18,435 bases of DNA, taken from NCBI GenBank assembly GCA_905211675.1, contig CAJMBP010000030.1, positions 1 through 18,435 on the forward strand, in the 5' to 3' direction. This document shows, piece by piece, positions 5,625-12,235 of the stretch; positions within the stretch are counted from its first letter, which is position 1, and each line of letters opens with the position of its first letter. Source of the DNA: an uncultured Oscillospiraceae bacterium. Lineage in GTDB: Bacteria; Bacillota; Clostridia; Oscillospirales; Acutalibacteraceae. The translations under genes and the position numbers were made by a program. The notes under the pieces were generated by a model. That model was not told where the DNA came from. It made no database searches and worked only from the letters and a program-made list of their open reading frames with translations.

Positions 5625-6932
5625 TTATATATTTTTTCCTAAAATTTCATCTACAAGTAAATATCCGTCATTGTCTATCGGTTTGATTTCAATATTAAGT
5701 TTGTTTGACAGCTCATCTACCGTAACGCTGTCTAAAAACATATCGCCCTCGGCTCGCAGCATACTTGAAGGTATAAGCAAGGTGTCACCTAAATCGGTAT
5801 TTTTCAACTGTTCATATATATCCGTTGCGGTAATAAGACCCGAAACGGTGATCCTTTCGCCGAAAAAGTTATTTTTTATTGGGTAAACATCACATTTAAG
5901 ACCGTTACACTTTTCTTGGCATTTGTCGGCAATTTCGCGAATAAGAGGATAAGCGCTGACCCCCGTAGCAATAGAAACATGGCGTTGTGAAGCATTAGGT
6001 TTAATTTCCGAAAGAGAATTTTCGGCCTCAGATTTTAGAAGTGCCCAAAGCCCTACCCCGTTTTCAAGCTGTAAAAAATCGCCGTAAAATTCTGCCTGCG
6101 GAATTTCTCTGCCGGCTAACAGATAAAATTCATCCGAACCGTAAATGCGCCTTTCGCCGTATTTTTGAACTGCTTTTTCGGCATATTCGTTTATTATGTC
6201 AAGCACCTCGGACGCTCTTTCTTTATTAAAAGGCTCCAATTCACAAAGCCCCTCGCGGTGTTTTGTAAGACCCACAGGTACTGCGGCAATGCACTGCATA
6301 TTTTCGAGCTCTAACAAATCATTAAGTGTGCGACGCAGCTCGTCGCCGTCATTATAATCGGGGCAAAGCACCAGCTGGCAATTAAGCTTTATTCCGGCGG
6401 CATTAAAGCGGTCTATGATAGAAAGCACCTTGCCCGCATTTTTATTTTTCATCATTTTTACACGTAATTCCGGATTTGTGGTATGCACCGAAATGTTAAT
6501 AGGACTTATGCGCATTTTTATAATACGCTCTATTTCATGCTCGGTAATATTTGTAAGCGTAATATAATTTCCGAATAAAAACGAAAGTCTGGAATCGTCA
6601 TCTTTAAAATAAAGGCTTTCACGAAGGCCTTTGGGTAGTTGGTCTATGAAGCAAAAAATACATTTGTTTTTGCAGGAACGTTTTTCATCCATCAAATAGG
6701 TGTCGAAAATCAAACCCAATTCGTCATATTCGCCCTTTTTAATTTTAAATTTTTTAATTTTGCCCTTTGCGTTTATAACCTCGGCAATTATTTTTTCGTT
6801 ATCCTGATAAAAGCGATAGTCAAGCACATCTATTATTGTGTTACCGTTCAGCGATAACAAGGTATCGCCGGATTTTATGCCCGCTTTATACGCAGGACTT
6901 TTGTTTTCTACATCTTTAATTATAACAGACAC
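5625..6932 (-). CDS. DUF512 family protein: PDZ domain plus radical-SAM-like cysteine motif
   Basis: The 435 residues begin with a PDZ-like segment (about 5-50: SPAYKAGIKSGDTLLSLNG). A cysteine cluster follows, C87-x3-C91-x2-C94 (CKNKCIFCF), typical of radical SAM iron-sulfur binding. Then come FIDQLPKGLR, DDSRLSFLFGNYITLTN and SPINISVHTTNPELR, characteristic of the DUF512 family found beside der in clostridia. A C-terminal part (about 320-435) carries ATGVSAYP and VSGLITATD. Role and substrate are unknown; a redox or modification function is inferred from the cysteine motif only. The start is GTG at 6932 after AAAGGCGG; an ATG at 6936 is out of frame. First gene of the operon, with its own promoter at 6957-6985. 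Confidence 0.9.
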   Translation of the reverse strand: MSVIIKDVENKSPAYKAGIKSGDTLLSLNGNTIIDVLDYRFYQDNEKIIAEVINAKGKIKKFKIKKGEYDELGLIFDTYLMDEKRSCKNKCIFCFIDQLPKGLRESLYFKDDDSRLSFLFGNYITLTNITEHEIERIIKMRISPINISVHTTNPELRVKMMKNKNAGKVLSIIDRFNAAGIKLNCQLVLCPDYNDGDELRRTLNDLLELENMQCIAAVPVGLTKHREGLCELEPFNKERASEVLDIINEYAEKAVQKYGERRIYGSDEFYLLAGREIPQAEFYGDFLQLENGVGLWALLKSEAENSLSEIKPNASQRHVSIATGVSAYPLIREIADKCQEKCNGLKCDVYPIKNNFFGERITVSGLITATDIYEQLKNTDLGDTLLIPSSMLRAEGDMFLDSVTVDELSNKLNIEIKPIDNDGYLLVDEILGKNI

Positions 6933-6956
6933 ACATTCACCGCCTTTTAAATTTAT

Positions 6957-6985
6957 ATTATAAGGTATTTCAAGGCAAAAAACAA
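6957..6985 (-). promoter_or_regulatory. Promoter of the DUF512-der-plsY-gpsA operon
   Basis: TTGTTT (6985-6980), a 17-nt spacer, TATAAT (6962-6957). The -35 box lies in the T-tract of the rpmF terminator. Expected leader is about 18 nt before the GTG at 6932. Confidence 0.7.
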
Positions 6986-7006
6986 GAGGGGGTTCGCTCC
7001 CCCTCT
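6985..7006 (-). terminator. Intrinsic terminator of the DUF177-rpmF transcript
   Basis: An 8-bp stem, AGAGGGGG/CCCCCTCT, with a 6-nt loop; on the minus strand it is followed by TGTTTTTTG. It begins 10 nt after the rpmF stop codon. A-rich sequence on the other side gives it T-runs in both orientations. Confidence 0.9.
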
Positions 7007-7016
7007 AAAAAAACAA

Positions 7017-7199
7017 TTATTCTGCGATTTCAACAACCTGACGGCCGTTATATTTGCCGCAAGCGGGGCAAATTCTGTGAGGACGTTTGTAAGCGCCGCA
7101 ATCGGAACATCTTACCAATGCAGGAGCGGTAAGCTTCCATAAATTGTTTCTTCTTTTGTCTCTTCTTGCTTTTGATGTTTTTCTCTTCGGTACTGCCAT
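7017..7199 (-). CDS. rpmF: 50S ribosomal protein L32
   Basis: A 60-residue zinc-ribbon ribosomal protein starting MAVPKRKTSKARRDKRRN. The four zinc cysteines are intact: C31-x2-C34 and C44-x2-C47. The ATG at 7199 is chosen because it is 8 nt after AAGGAGG; an in-frame GTG at 7208 lies too close to that site. It follows the DUF177 gene by 39 bp, the usual bacterial pairing, and is followed by a terminator. Confidence 0.98.
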   Translation of the reverse strand: MAVPKRKTSKARRDKRRNNLWKLTAPALVRCSDCGAYKRPHRICPACGKYNGRQVVEIAE

Positions 7200-7238
7200 T
7201 TTCAGCACCTCCTTAACCTAAAATAAATAATGAAAGAA

Positions 7239-7736
7239 TTATTCATCAAGTAATTCCATAAGCTTGGCAAGGCGCGGGTCAACCTCATGCGTTTCACAAC
7301 CGCACTTACCTTCATTTAAATTTTTACCGCACTCGGTGCAAATACCCTTGCAATCATCGTTGCACAGGTGTTTGCTGGGCAGATCTAAAATGACTTCGGA
7401 ATACACAAACTCATCCACATTTAATTTCATATCCGGAACGGTGATAATAGTGTCACTTTCCTGTCTCTCAATAGCGGTGGCAAGCAATTTATCAACCGTA
7501 ACGGTATGCTTGTGCTGCGTCTCAACGCCGCAACGGTCACAAGGAGCTGAAAAAGTATATTCAATAAACAAATTTAAAGACACAACACTTGCCTTGTTAA
7601 AAACCGAACCTGTTATCTTTATGGGATTTTTGAGCGGAAAATTACCCATAAAATCAACACTACTCATATCAATCGAATGATTGATTTCTAAAACCGAGCC
7701 TTCGGTAGCAAAGATGCGTTTTAAATCAAGAATCAT
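7239..7736 (-). CDS. DUF177 (YceD-like) protein
   Basis: A 165-residue member of the YceD/DUF177 family, conserved next to rpmF and implicated in 23S rRNA accumulation. The ATG at 7736 is preceded by GAGGTG; upstream in-frame codons to 7766 have no binding site. The C-terminal half has the family pattern LPSKHLCNDDCKGICTECG, followed by C145 and C147. An extra pair C66-x2-C69 sits in the middle, so a metal site is plausible. Transcribed from the consensus promoter at 7774-7802. Confidence 0.93.
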   Translation of the reverse strand: MILDLKRIFATEGSVLEINHSIDMSSVDFMGNFPLKNPIKITGSVFNKASVVSLNLFIEYTFSAPCDRCGVETQHKHTVTVDKLLATAIERQESDTIITVPDMKLNVDEFVYSEVILDLPSKHLCNDDCKGICTECGKNLNEGKCGCETHEVDPRLAKLMELLDE

Positions 7737-7773
7737 ACTGCACCTCACAAAATGACCTGAAGTCACGAACTAT

Positions 7774-7802
7774 ATTATATATACCGCTGACCCTTTTGTC
7801 AA
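7774..7802 (-). promoter_or_regulatory. Consensus sigma-A promoter of DUF177-rpmF
   Basis: TTGACA (7802-7797), exactly 17 nt, TATAAT (7779-7774): a perfect match, as expected for a ribosomal protein transcript. The leader is about 30 nt. Confidence 0.93.
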
Positions 7803-7866
7803 GCACAAATTTAGATGTTTTTATAAAAAATCAGCATATAATAACATATTTTTTACTTTCTATACA

Positions 7867-7895
7867 TTGACATTTACAAACAAAAAAGATATAAT
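7867..7895 (+). promoter_or_regulatory. Consensus sigma-A promoter of guaB
   Basis: TTGACA (7867-7872), 17 nt, TATAAT (7890-7895). The leader to the ATG at 7934 is only about 32 nt, which leaves no room for a purine riboswitch. About 65 nt separate its -35 box from that of the divergent DUF177 promoter. Confidence 0.93.
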
Positions 7896-7933
7896 TGAAA
7901 AAATATATTTTTAAGGAAAGGTAAAACGCAGTT

Positions 7934-9442
7934 ATGGCATATTATTTTAACGAAACCTCACACACATTTAACGAATATCTTTTAGTTCCGGGTTATTCTT
8001 CGGCGGAGTGCATACCGGCAAATGTATCGCTTAAGACCCCGCTTGTAAAATTTAAAAAAGGTGAAGAGCCTGCCATATCTATGAACATTCCTATGGTGTC
8101 TGCCATAATGCAATCGGTATCGGGTGAAAAGCTTGCCGTGGCACTTGCCCGTGAAGGCGGCGTATCTTTTATTTACGGCTCACAAACGGTTGAAGACGAA
8201 GCCGCAATGGTAGCCCGAGCTAAAACCTACAAAGCAGGTTTTGTTGTAAGTGCTTCAAATGTTTCGGTTGACAGCACCCTGCAAGACATTTTGGATCTTA
8301 AAGAAAAGAACGGTTTTTCAACCGTTGCAGTAACATCTGACGGTACAGCCAACGGAAAGCTTTTGGGTATTGTCACAAGCCGCGATTACCGTGTAAGCCG
8401 TATGGACAGGTCAACCCGTGTTGCCGATTTTATGACTCCGCTTGATAAACTTGTAGTAGCCGACGAAGACACAACTTTAAAACAGGCAAACGATATAATT
8501 TGGGACAACAAATTGAATTCGTTGCCCATTGTTGACGCCGAGGGCAACCTAAAATACTTTGTTTTCAGAAAAGACTATGATGCTCACAAAGAAAACCCCA
8601 ACGAGCTTCTTGACGCTAAAAAGCGCTATGTCGTAGGAGCCGGAATTAACACCCGTGACTATGCACAGCGTGTTCCCGCTTTGATAGAAGCAGGTGCCGA
8701 TGTTCTTTGCATAGACTCTTCCGAAGGCTTCAGCGAATGGCAAAAGCTGACTATTGCTTGGATTCGCGAGCATTACGGCGACAGTGTTAAGGTTGGTGCC
8801 GGCAATGTTGTTGACGCCGAGGGCTTCCGTTTTCTTGCGGATTGCGGTGCTGACTTTATCAAGGTCGGTATCGGCGGCGGTTCAATATGCATCACCCGCG
8901 AGACTAAAGGTATAGGTCGCGGTCAAGCAACGGCTCTTATTGAGGTGTGCAAGGCGCGTGATGAATATTTCCGCGAAACAGGCGTTTATGTTCCCGTTTG
9001 CTCCGACGGCGGTATAGTACACGACCATCATATAACCCTTTCACTCGCTATGGGAGCCGATTTTGTAATGCTCGGTCGTTATTTTGCCCGTTTTGACGAA
9101 AGCCCGTCCAACAAGGTAAGACTCAACGGCAGTTACTACAAAGAATACTGGGGTGAAGGTTCGGCACGCGCACGCAACTGGCAGCGTTATGACCTCGGCG
9201 GTGACAAAAAGCTGTCATTTGAAGAGGGTGTTGACTCCTATGTTCCATACGCCGGCGCTTTAAAAGACAATGTGGCTCTGTCACTCAGCAAGGTTAAATC
9301 TACCATGTGCAACTGCGGTGCATTAACAATTCCCGAGTTCCGTGACAAAGCAAAGCTTACACTTGTTTCCGCAACAAGTATTGTAGAGGGCGGCGCGCAC
9401 GATGTTATACAAAAAGAAACTTCTCTCGGAACCATAAAATAA
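7934..9442 (+). CDS. guaB: Inosine-5'-monophosphate dehydrogenase, Tritrichomonas foetus-like type
   Basis: Oxidises IMP to XMP with NAD+, the committed step to guanine nucleotides. The 502 residues have an IMPDH barrel split by a CBS-type insert at about 100-220. Active-site residues: D261, R241, K310, the catalytic loop GIGGGSICITRETKG (C319), D358 in SDGG, GRYFARF (R382), and the flap dyad R418-Y419 in NWQRYDLGG. These positions coincide with those used for the Tritrichomonas foetus enzyme, and the sequence follows it nearly gap-free from the N-terminus (HTFNEYLL.PG) to KSTMCNCGALTIP and SIVEGGAHDVI near the end. This is recalled, not computed. The usual bacterial loop, GPGSICTTR followed by a VPQ-type flap start, is absent. 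ATG preceded by AAGGAAAGG. Single plus-strand island between minus-strand genes. Confidence 0.96.
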   Translation: MAYYFNETSHTFNEYLLVPGYSSAECIPANVSLKTPLVKFKKGEEPAISMNIPMVSAIMQSVSGEKLAVALAREGGVSFIYGSQTVEDEAAMVARAKTYKAGFVVSASNVSVDSTLQDILDLKEKNGFSTVAVTSDGTANGKLLGIVTSRDYRVSRMDRSTRVADFMTPLDKLVVADEDTTLKQANDIIWDNKLNSLPIVDAEGNLKYFVFRKDYDAHKENPNELLDAKKRYVVGAGINTRDYAQRVPALIEAGADVLCIDSSEGFSEWQKLTIAWIREHYGDSVKVGAGNVVDAEGFRFLADCGADFIKVGIGGGSICITRETKGIGRGQATALIEVCKARDEYFRETGVYVPVCSDGGIVHDHHITLSLAMGADFVMLGRYFARFDESPSNKVRLNGSYYKEYWGEGSARARNWQRYDLGGDKKLSFEEGVDSYVPYAGALKDNVALSLSKVKSTMCNCGALTIPEFRDKAKLTLVSATSIVEGGAHDVIQKETSLGTIK

Positions 9443-9457
9443 TTTTAAGTAATATGC

Positions 9458-9490
9458 CGACCGCCCTTTACTTATGTATTTGGGTGGTCG
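9458..9490 (+). terminator. Weak terminator-like hairpin after guaB
   Basis: CGACCGCCC (9458-9466) pairs with GGGTGGTCG (9482-9490) with one G-U pair and a 15-nt loop. The T-tract is poor (TTTACTG). It may only partly separate guaB from the lipoprotein gene. Confidence 0.45.
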
Positions 9491-9512
9491 TTTACTGAAA
9501 GGCGGTTTTATT

Positions 9513-10106
9513 TTGAAAAAATTTTTACCGATTTTGGTTTTAGCTTTTATTTTAACCCTTACCTCTTGCAGAAAAGTAAACCAAACCGACACACAAAGTT
9601 CAAACAACTCATCAACTTCGAGCATATTGACTTTACCCGAACGCGATAACCCGAATTCCGACAGTTCTTCAAAGCATAACTCATCAGCCGCAAACGGCAG
9701 TAATAGCACCGAATCATCTGAAGTATATAAAGAAGAACCTGAGGTTTTGCTTTCAATTTATGTTGACAAACCGTATTACCGCAAAACCGTAAAGACCATT
9801 ACCTTCACACTTTACAACAACAATAAAAACAAATTCACTTATGAAAATGACTTTTATCTTCAAATTTATAAAGACGGCGATTGGAAATACTACCCTACAA
9901 AAAGCGGAGAAATAAATTACAGTCATGTTAAAAAAGAGACCGAATCGTACATAGAGTCGGTAATTTTTAATCTGAAAAATAAATACGATCTTCCTCTTGA
10001 TGTAGGCACCTACCGAATAATACAGGAAAGTGACAGCGGAACGGTTGTGTCAGATGAATTTAATATAGCAGAAGACAGCTACTTTGACGGTGAAGAAATT
10101 CAATAA
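9513..10106 (+). CDS. Putative lipoprotein with a bacterial Ig-like domain
   Basis: The start is taken as TTG at 9513, 7 nt after AAAGGCGG; an in-frame ATG at 9474 has no binding site and sits in the loop of the hairpin at 9458-9490. This gives 197 residues beginning with a lipoprotein signal (MKKFLPILVLAFILTLTSC; lipobox LTSC with C19), a Ser/Asn/Thr-rich linker of about 55 residues, and a beta-rich domain from about 75 (YVDKPYYRKTVKTITFTLYN to LPLDVGTYRIIQESDSG). The pattern resembles Ig-like domains such as Big_14, where a closing GTYRI motif is common. It is predicted to be lipid-anchored outside the membrane; role unknown. A tie to guaB is not implied beyond possible read-through. Confidence 0.8.
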   Translation: MKKFLPILVLAFILTLTSCRKVNQTDTQSSNNSSTSSILTLPERDNPNSDSSSKHNSSAANGSNSTESSEVYKEEPEVLLSIYVDKPYYRKTVKTITFTLYNNNKNKFTYENDFYLQIYKDGDWKYYPTKSGEINYSHVKKETESYIESVIFNLKNKYDLPLDVGTYRIIQESDSGTVVSDEFNIAEDSYFDGEEIQ

Positions 10107-10110
10107 TACC

Positions 10111-10145
10111 AAAAGCTCCCGACTGATAATCAGTTTCGGGAGCTT
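10111..10145. terminator. Bidirectional terminator between the lipoprotein and spoVM-like genes
   Basis: AAGCTCCCGA pairs with TCGGGAGCTT, and CTGA-TAA-TCAG forms an inner stem. It is 5 nt after the plus-strand stop codon and 7 nt after the minus-strand stop at 10153, so one hairpin can serve both convergent transcripts. The T-tracts are short on both sides. Confidence 0.75.
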
Positions 10146-10152
10146 ATGTATT

Positions 10153-10236
10153 TTATACAGACTGTTTTTTTATACCGAATATCATTCTTAATATTCCGCT
10201 TAAAAGCTTCGGACTCTTAAAAAGTACAACTTTCAT
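10153..10236 (-). CDS. spoVM: SpoVM-like sporulation micropeptide (27 residues)
   Basis: A 27-codon gene, MKVVLFKSPKLLSGILRMIF followed by GIKKQSV, with GGAGG 7 nt before its ATG. SpoVM of Bacillus subtilis (26 residues, recalled as MKFYTIKLPKFLGGIVRAML plus a short tail) aligns without gaps. Identities include K2, K7, P9, K10, L12, G14, I15, R17 and G21. In Bacillus this amphipathic helix recognises the curved forespore membrane and anchors the SpoIVA coat basement layer. Proline 9, critical for curvature sensing there, is kept. It lies 13 nt after the 50-residue gene, so the two are probably cotranscribed. If correct, it marks the organism as a spore former. Confidence 0.82.
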   Translation of the reverse strand: MKVVLFKSPKLLSGILRMIFGIKKQSV

Positions 10237-10249
10237 AAAACAACCTCCG

Positions 10250-10402
10250 TCAGCGCCTGCAACATGAAATGCCTAAAATTATTACCCATATTGCAAGAAT
10301 ACCCACTAAAAATTTCGGAGGACAAAAACAACTGATAAGTAAACCCAAAGCAAAAACTATGCCGATTAGGCCTTTGTTTGTGTTGTTACATTTTCTACGC
10401 AT
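10250..10402 (-). CDS. Small hydrophobic protein of 50 residues, upstream of the spoVM-like gene
   Basis: ATG at 10402 preceded by GGAGGG with a 6-nt spacing; TGA at 10250. The protein starts with a basic, polar stretch (MRRKCNNTNK), then two hydrophobic segments (GLIGIVFALGLLISCFC and FLVGILAIWVIILGISCC) hinged at CPPK, and ends RR. It contains five cysteines (5, 25, 27, 47, 48). The two-helix hairpin with basic ends resembles short membrane proteins common in clostridial genomes; no named family is recognised. Tight linkage to the spoVM-like gene suggests a role in sporulation, which is inference only. No convincing sigma-A promoter is seen upstream, and no clear sigma-E or sigma-K site either. 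Confidence 0.75.
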   Translation of the reverse strand: MRRKCNNTNKGLIGIVFALGLLISCFCPPKFLVGILAIWVIILGISCCRR

Positions 10403-10460
10403 TTTTATCCCTCCGATATTACATAATAAGCAAAATTTAAAATTGTGTTACAAATATAAA

Positions 10461-10500
10461 AATAAACGGCCTGTTTTGCAATAAAACAGACCGTTTATTC
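10461..10500 (-). terminator. Terminator of the putP-like gene
   Basis: On the minus strand AATAAACGGTCTGTTTT, loop ATTGC, AAAACAGGCCGTTTATT forms a 17-bp stem with one G-U pair, followed by TTTATATTTG. It lies about 10 nt after the stop codon at 10509. Confidence 0.88.
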
Positions 10501-10508
10501 AAATTTAT

Positions 10509-12089
10509 TTATTTTGCTTTGCAAATACCTTTTACTTCGTCAAAGGTATCGCCGATTTCAGATTCGGGTTTTTTGGTTAAAAGACTTACAACAACAATTA
10601 CCGCCACGCCTATCAAAAACGCGGGTAATAGCTCGTAAATATCAAATATTGTTCCGTCAATAAATGCTCCTGTAAGCTTACCTCCGAATGTAAAGCCGTC
10701 ACGAAGCCACTTGTAAATGAACACTACCGCTCCGCCTGAAATCATACCGGCGATAGCACCCTGCTTTGTGGTGCGTTTCCAGAAAAGAGCACACAGCATT
10801 ACCGGACCGAACGCACCGCCGAAGCCCGCCCATGCAAACGATACTATACGGAATACCGAGCTATTGGGATTCCACGCCAAAAAGATTGCTATAAACGATA
10901 TAACTACAACCGAAATACGAGCTACCCACATAGACACCTTTGCCGACATTTTAATGCCGAAAGTTTCTTGCAAAAGATTCTGCGAAACGCTTGACGCCGC
11001 CGCCAACAGCTGTGAATCGGCGGTAGACATGGTAGACGCCAATATGCCGGCGAGTATAATTCCCGCGGCGAGTGAAGCAACATAACCGTATTTGCTTAAA
11101 AACTTTGAAATATCAACAATAATTGTTTCTGCGGCAGGCGCGTCGGCGTATGCGGGAAGAACCCCCTTTTGCATAAGTGTGTAACCCACAACACCTATAA
11201 GCACTGCTACACTCATTGAAATAACAACCCAAACAGACGCTACACGGCGTGAAAGTTTAAGCTTGTTTTCATCTTCAATAGCCATAAATCTAAGCAGAAT
11301 ATGCGGCATACCAAAGTAACCGAGACCCCATGCCAGCGTGGAAATTACGGGTAACACACCGTAACTTCCGGTTTCACTGCTTGCAACGCTGTAACCCTTG
11401 AACAAATCAAGATAACCGTCAAGCTGCTGAACATTATTGAATATATTACCAAAACCGCCGGCAATGCCTTCACCAAAGCCGACAACTACTACAAGTGCTA
11501 CGGTCATAATAATACTTTGAATAAAGTCGGTGGTAGATGCGGCAAAAAATCCGCCCAGAGTGCAATACAAAATAATTACTATTGCGCTTAATACCATTGC
11601 AAGATGGTAATCCATACCGAAAAGCGAACCGAATAGCTTTCCGCAGGCTGCAAACCCCGACGCAGTGTACGGAACAAAGAAAACTATTATAAACAAAGCC
11701 GCAATGGTAGTGAGTGTTTTTGTTTTGTCGCCGAATCTTTTTGTAAAGAAATCGGGCAGTGTGAATGCGTTTAATCGGTGACTGTAAACCCTTAATCTTT
11801 TTGCGACAAACAACCAATTTAAGTATGTACCTATCGCAAGACCGATGGCCGTCCAGCTTGCCTCTGCCAAGCCGCCCATCATTGCAACAGCCGGAAGCCC
11901 CATAAGCAACCAACCGCTCATATCCGAAGCCTCGGCACTCATTGCGGTTACAAGCGGACTCAATTTTCTGCCGCCTAAATAAAAATCGTTAGAAGTTTTG
12001 TTTCTGCCTGATACAGCAATACCAATGCTTACCATCATTATCATATAAAAAATGATGGTAATAAGTATTATACAGTTATAAGCTGTCAT
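10509..12089 (-). CDS. putP: Sodium/proline symporter, PutP type (SSS family)
   Basis: Integral membrane Na+-coupled transporter of the solute:sodium symporter family, with 526 residues and about 13 membrane segments. The PutP signature SAEASDMSGWLLMGLP (51-66) matches the Na+/proline site region of the E. coli protein (its D55/S57). LGGRKLSP (38-45), FFVPYTASGF and the helix containing GILASTMSTADSQLLAA, which supplies Na+ ligands, are also typical. The start is taken at the ATG at 12089 after TAGGTG; an in-frame TTG at 12104 overlaps that site. Monocistronic, with its own promoter (12122-12150) and terminator (10461-10500). Proline is the likely substrate; other amino or organic acids are possible. 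Confidence 0.92.
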   Translation of the reverse strand: MTAYNCIILITIIFYMIMMVSIGIAVSGRNKTSNDFYLGGRKLSPLVTAMSAEASDMSGWLLMGLPAVAMMGGLAEASWTAIGLAIGTYLNWLFVAKRLRVYSHRLNAFTLPDFFTKRFGDKTKTLTTIAALFIIVFFVPYTASGFAACGKLFGSLFGMDYHLAMVLSAIVIILYCTLGGFFAASTTDFIQSIIMTVALVVVVGFGEGIAGGFGNIFNNVQQLDGYLDLFKGYSVASSETGSYGVLPVISTLAWGLGYFGMPHILLRFMAIEDENKLKLSRRVASVWVVISMSVAVLIGVVGYTLMQKGVLPAYADAPAAETIIVDISKFLSKYGYVASLAAGIILAGILASTMSTADSQLLAAASSVSQNLLQETFGIKMSAKVSMWVARISVVVISFIAIFLAWNPNSSVFRIVSFAWAGFGGAFGPVMLCALFWKRTTKQGAIAGMISGGAVVFIYKWLRDGFTFGGKLTGAFIDGTIFDIYELLPAFLIGVAVIVVVSLLTKKPESEIGDTFDEVKGICKAK

Positions 12090-12121
12090 AAATACACCTA
12101 CCAAATATAAGAATAATCGTA

Positions 12122-12150
12122 ATTATACCATAACAATTATTAAAAAGCAA
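12122..12150 (-). promoter_or_regulatory. Promoter of the putP-like gene
   Basis: TTGCTT (12150-12145), a 17-nt spacer and TATAAT (12127-12122) with an extended TGG. The leader to the ATG at 12089 is about 25 nt. Confidence 0.75.
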
Positions 12151-12185
12151 CACTTTAAAGCGTAAAATTATTATACAACCTAAAA

Positions 12186-12211
12186 GCGCCTGTTAAACGG
12201 GTAACAGGCGC
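12186..12211 (-). terminator. Terminator of the two-component/ABC operon
   Basis: A perfect 10-bp stem, GCGCCTGTTA/TAACAGGCGC, with a 6-nt loop, followed on the minus strand by TTTTAGG. It lies about 25 nt after the stop codon at 12236. Confidence 0.85.
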
Positions 12212-12235
12212 CTGCATTTAAAACAATACAATACT

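Noticed and set aside
7896..7933. Purine riboswitch before guaB
   Set aside because: The leader from the consensus promoter is only about 32 nt, too short for any purine aptamer.
9474..9512. ATG start at 9474 for the lipoprotein
   Set aside because: No ribosome binding site, it lies within a hairpin loop, and it would bury the signal peptide; TTG at 9513 has a good site.
10403..10460. Sigma-E or sigma-K promoter for the small gene pair
   Set aside because: AT-rich DNA but no CATA-type -10 at a proper spacing from a -35 match; cannot be supported.
10269..10484. 71-residue plus-strand frame
   Set aside because: It is antisense to the 50-residue small gene and crosses the putP terminator; no binding site.
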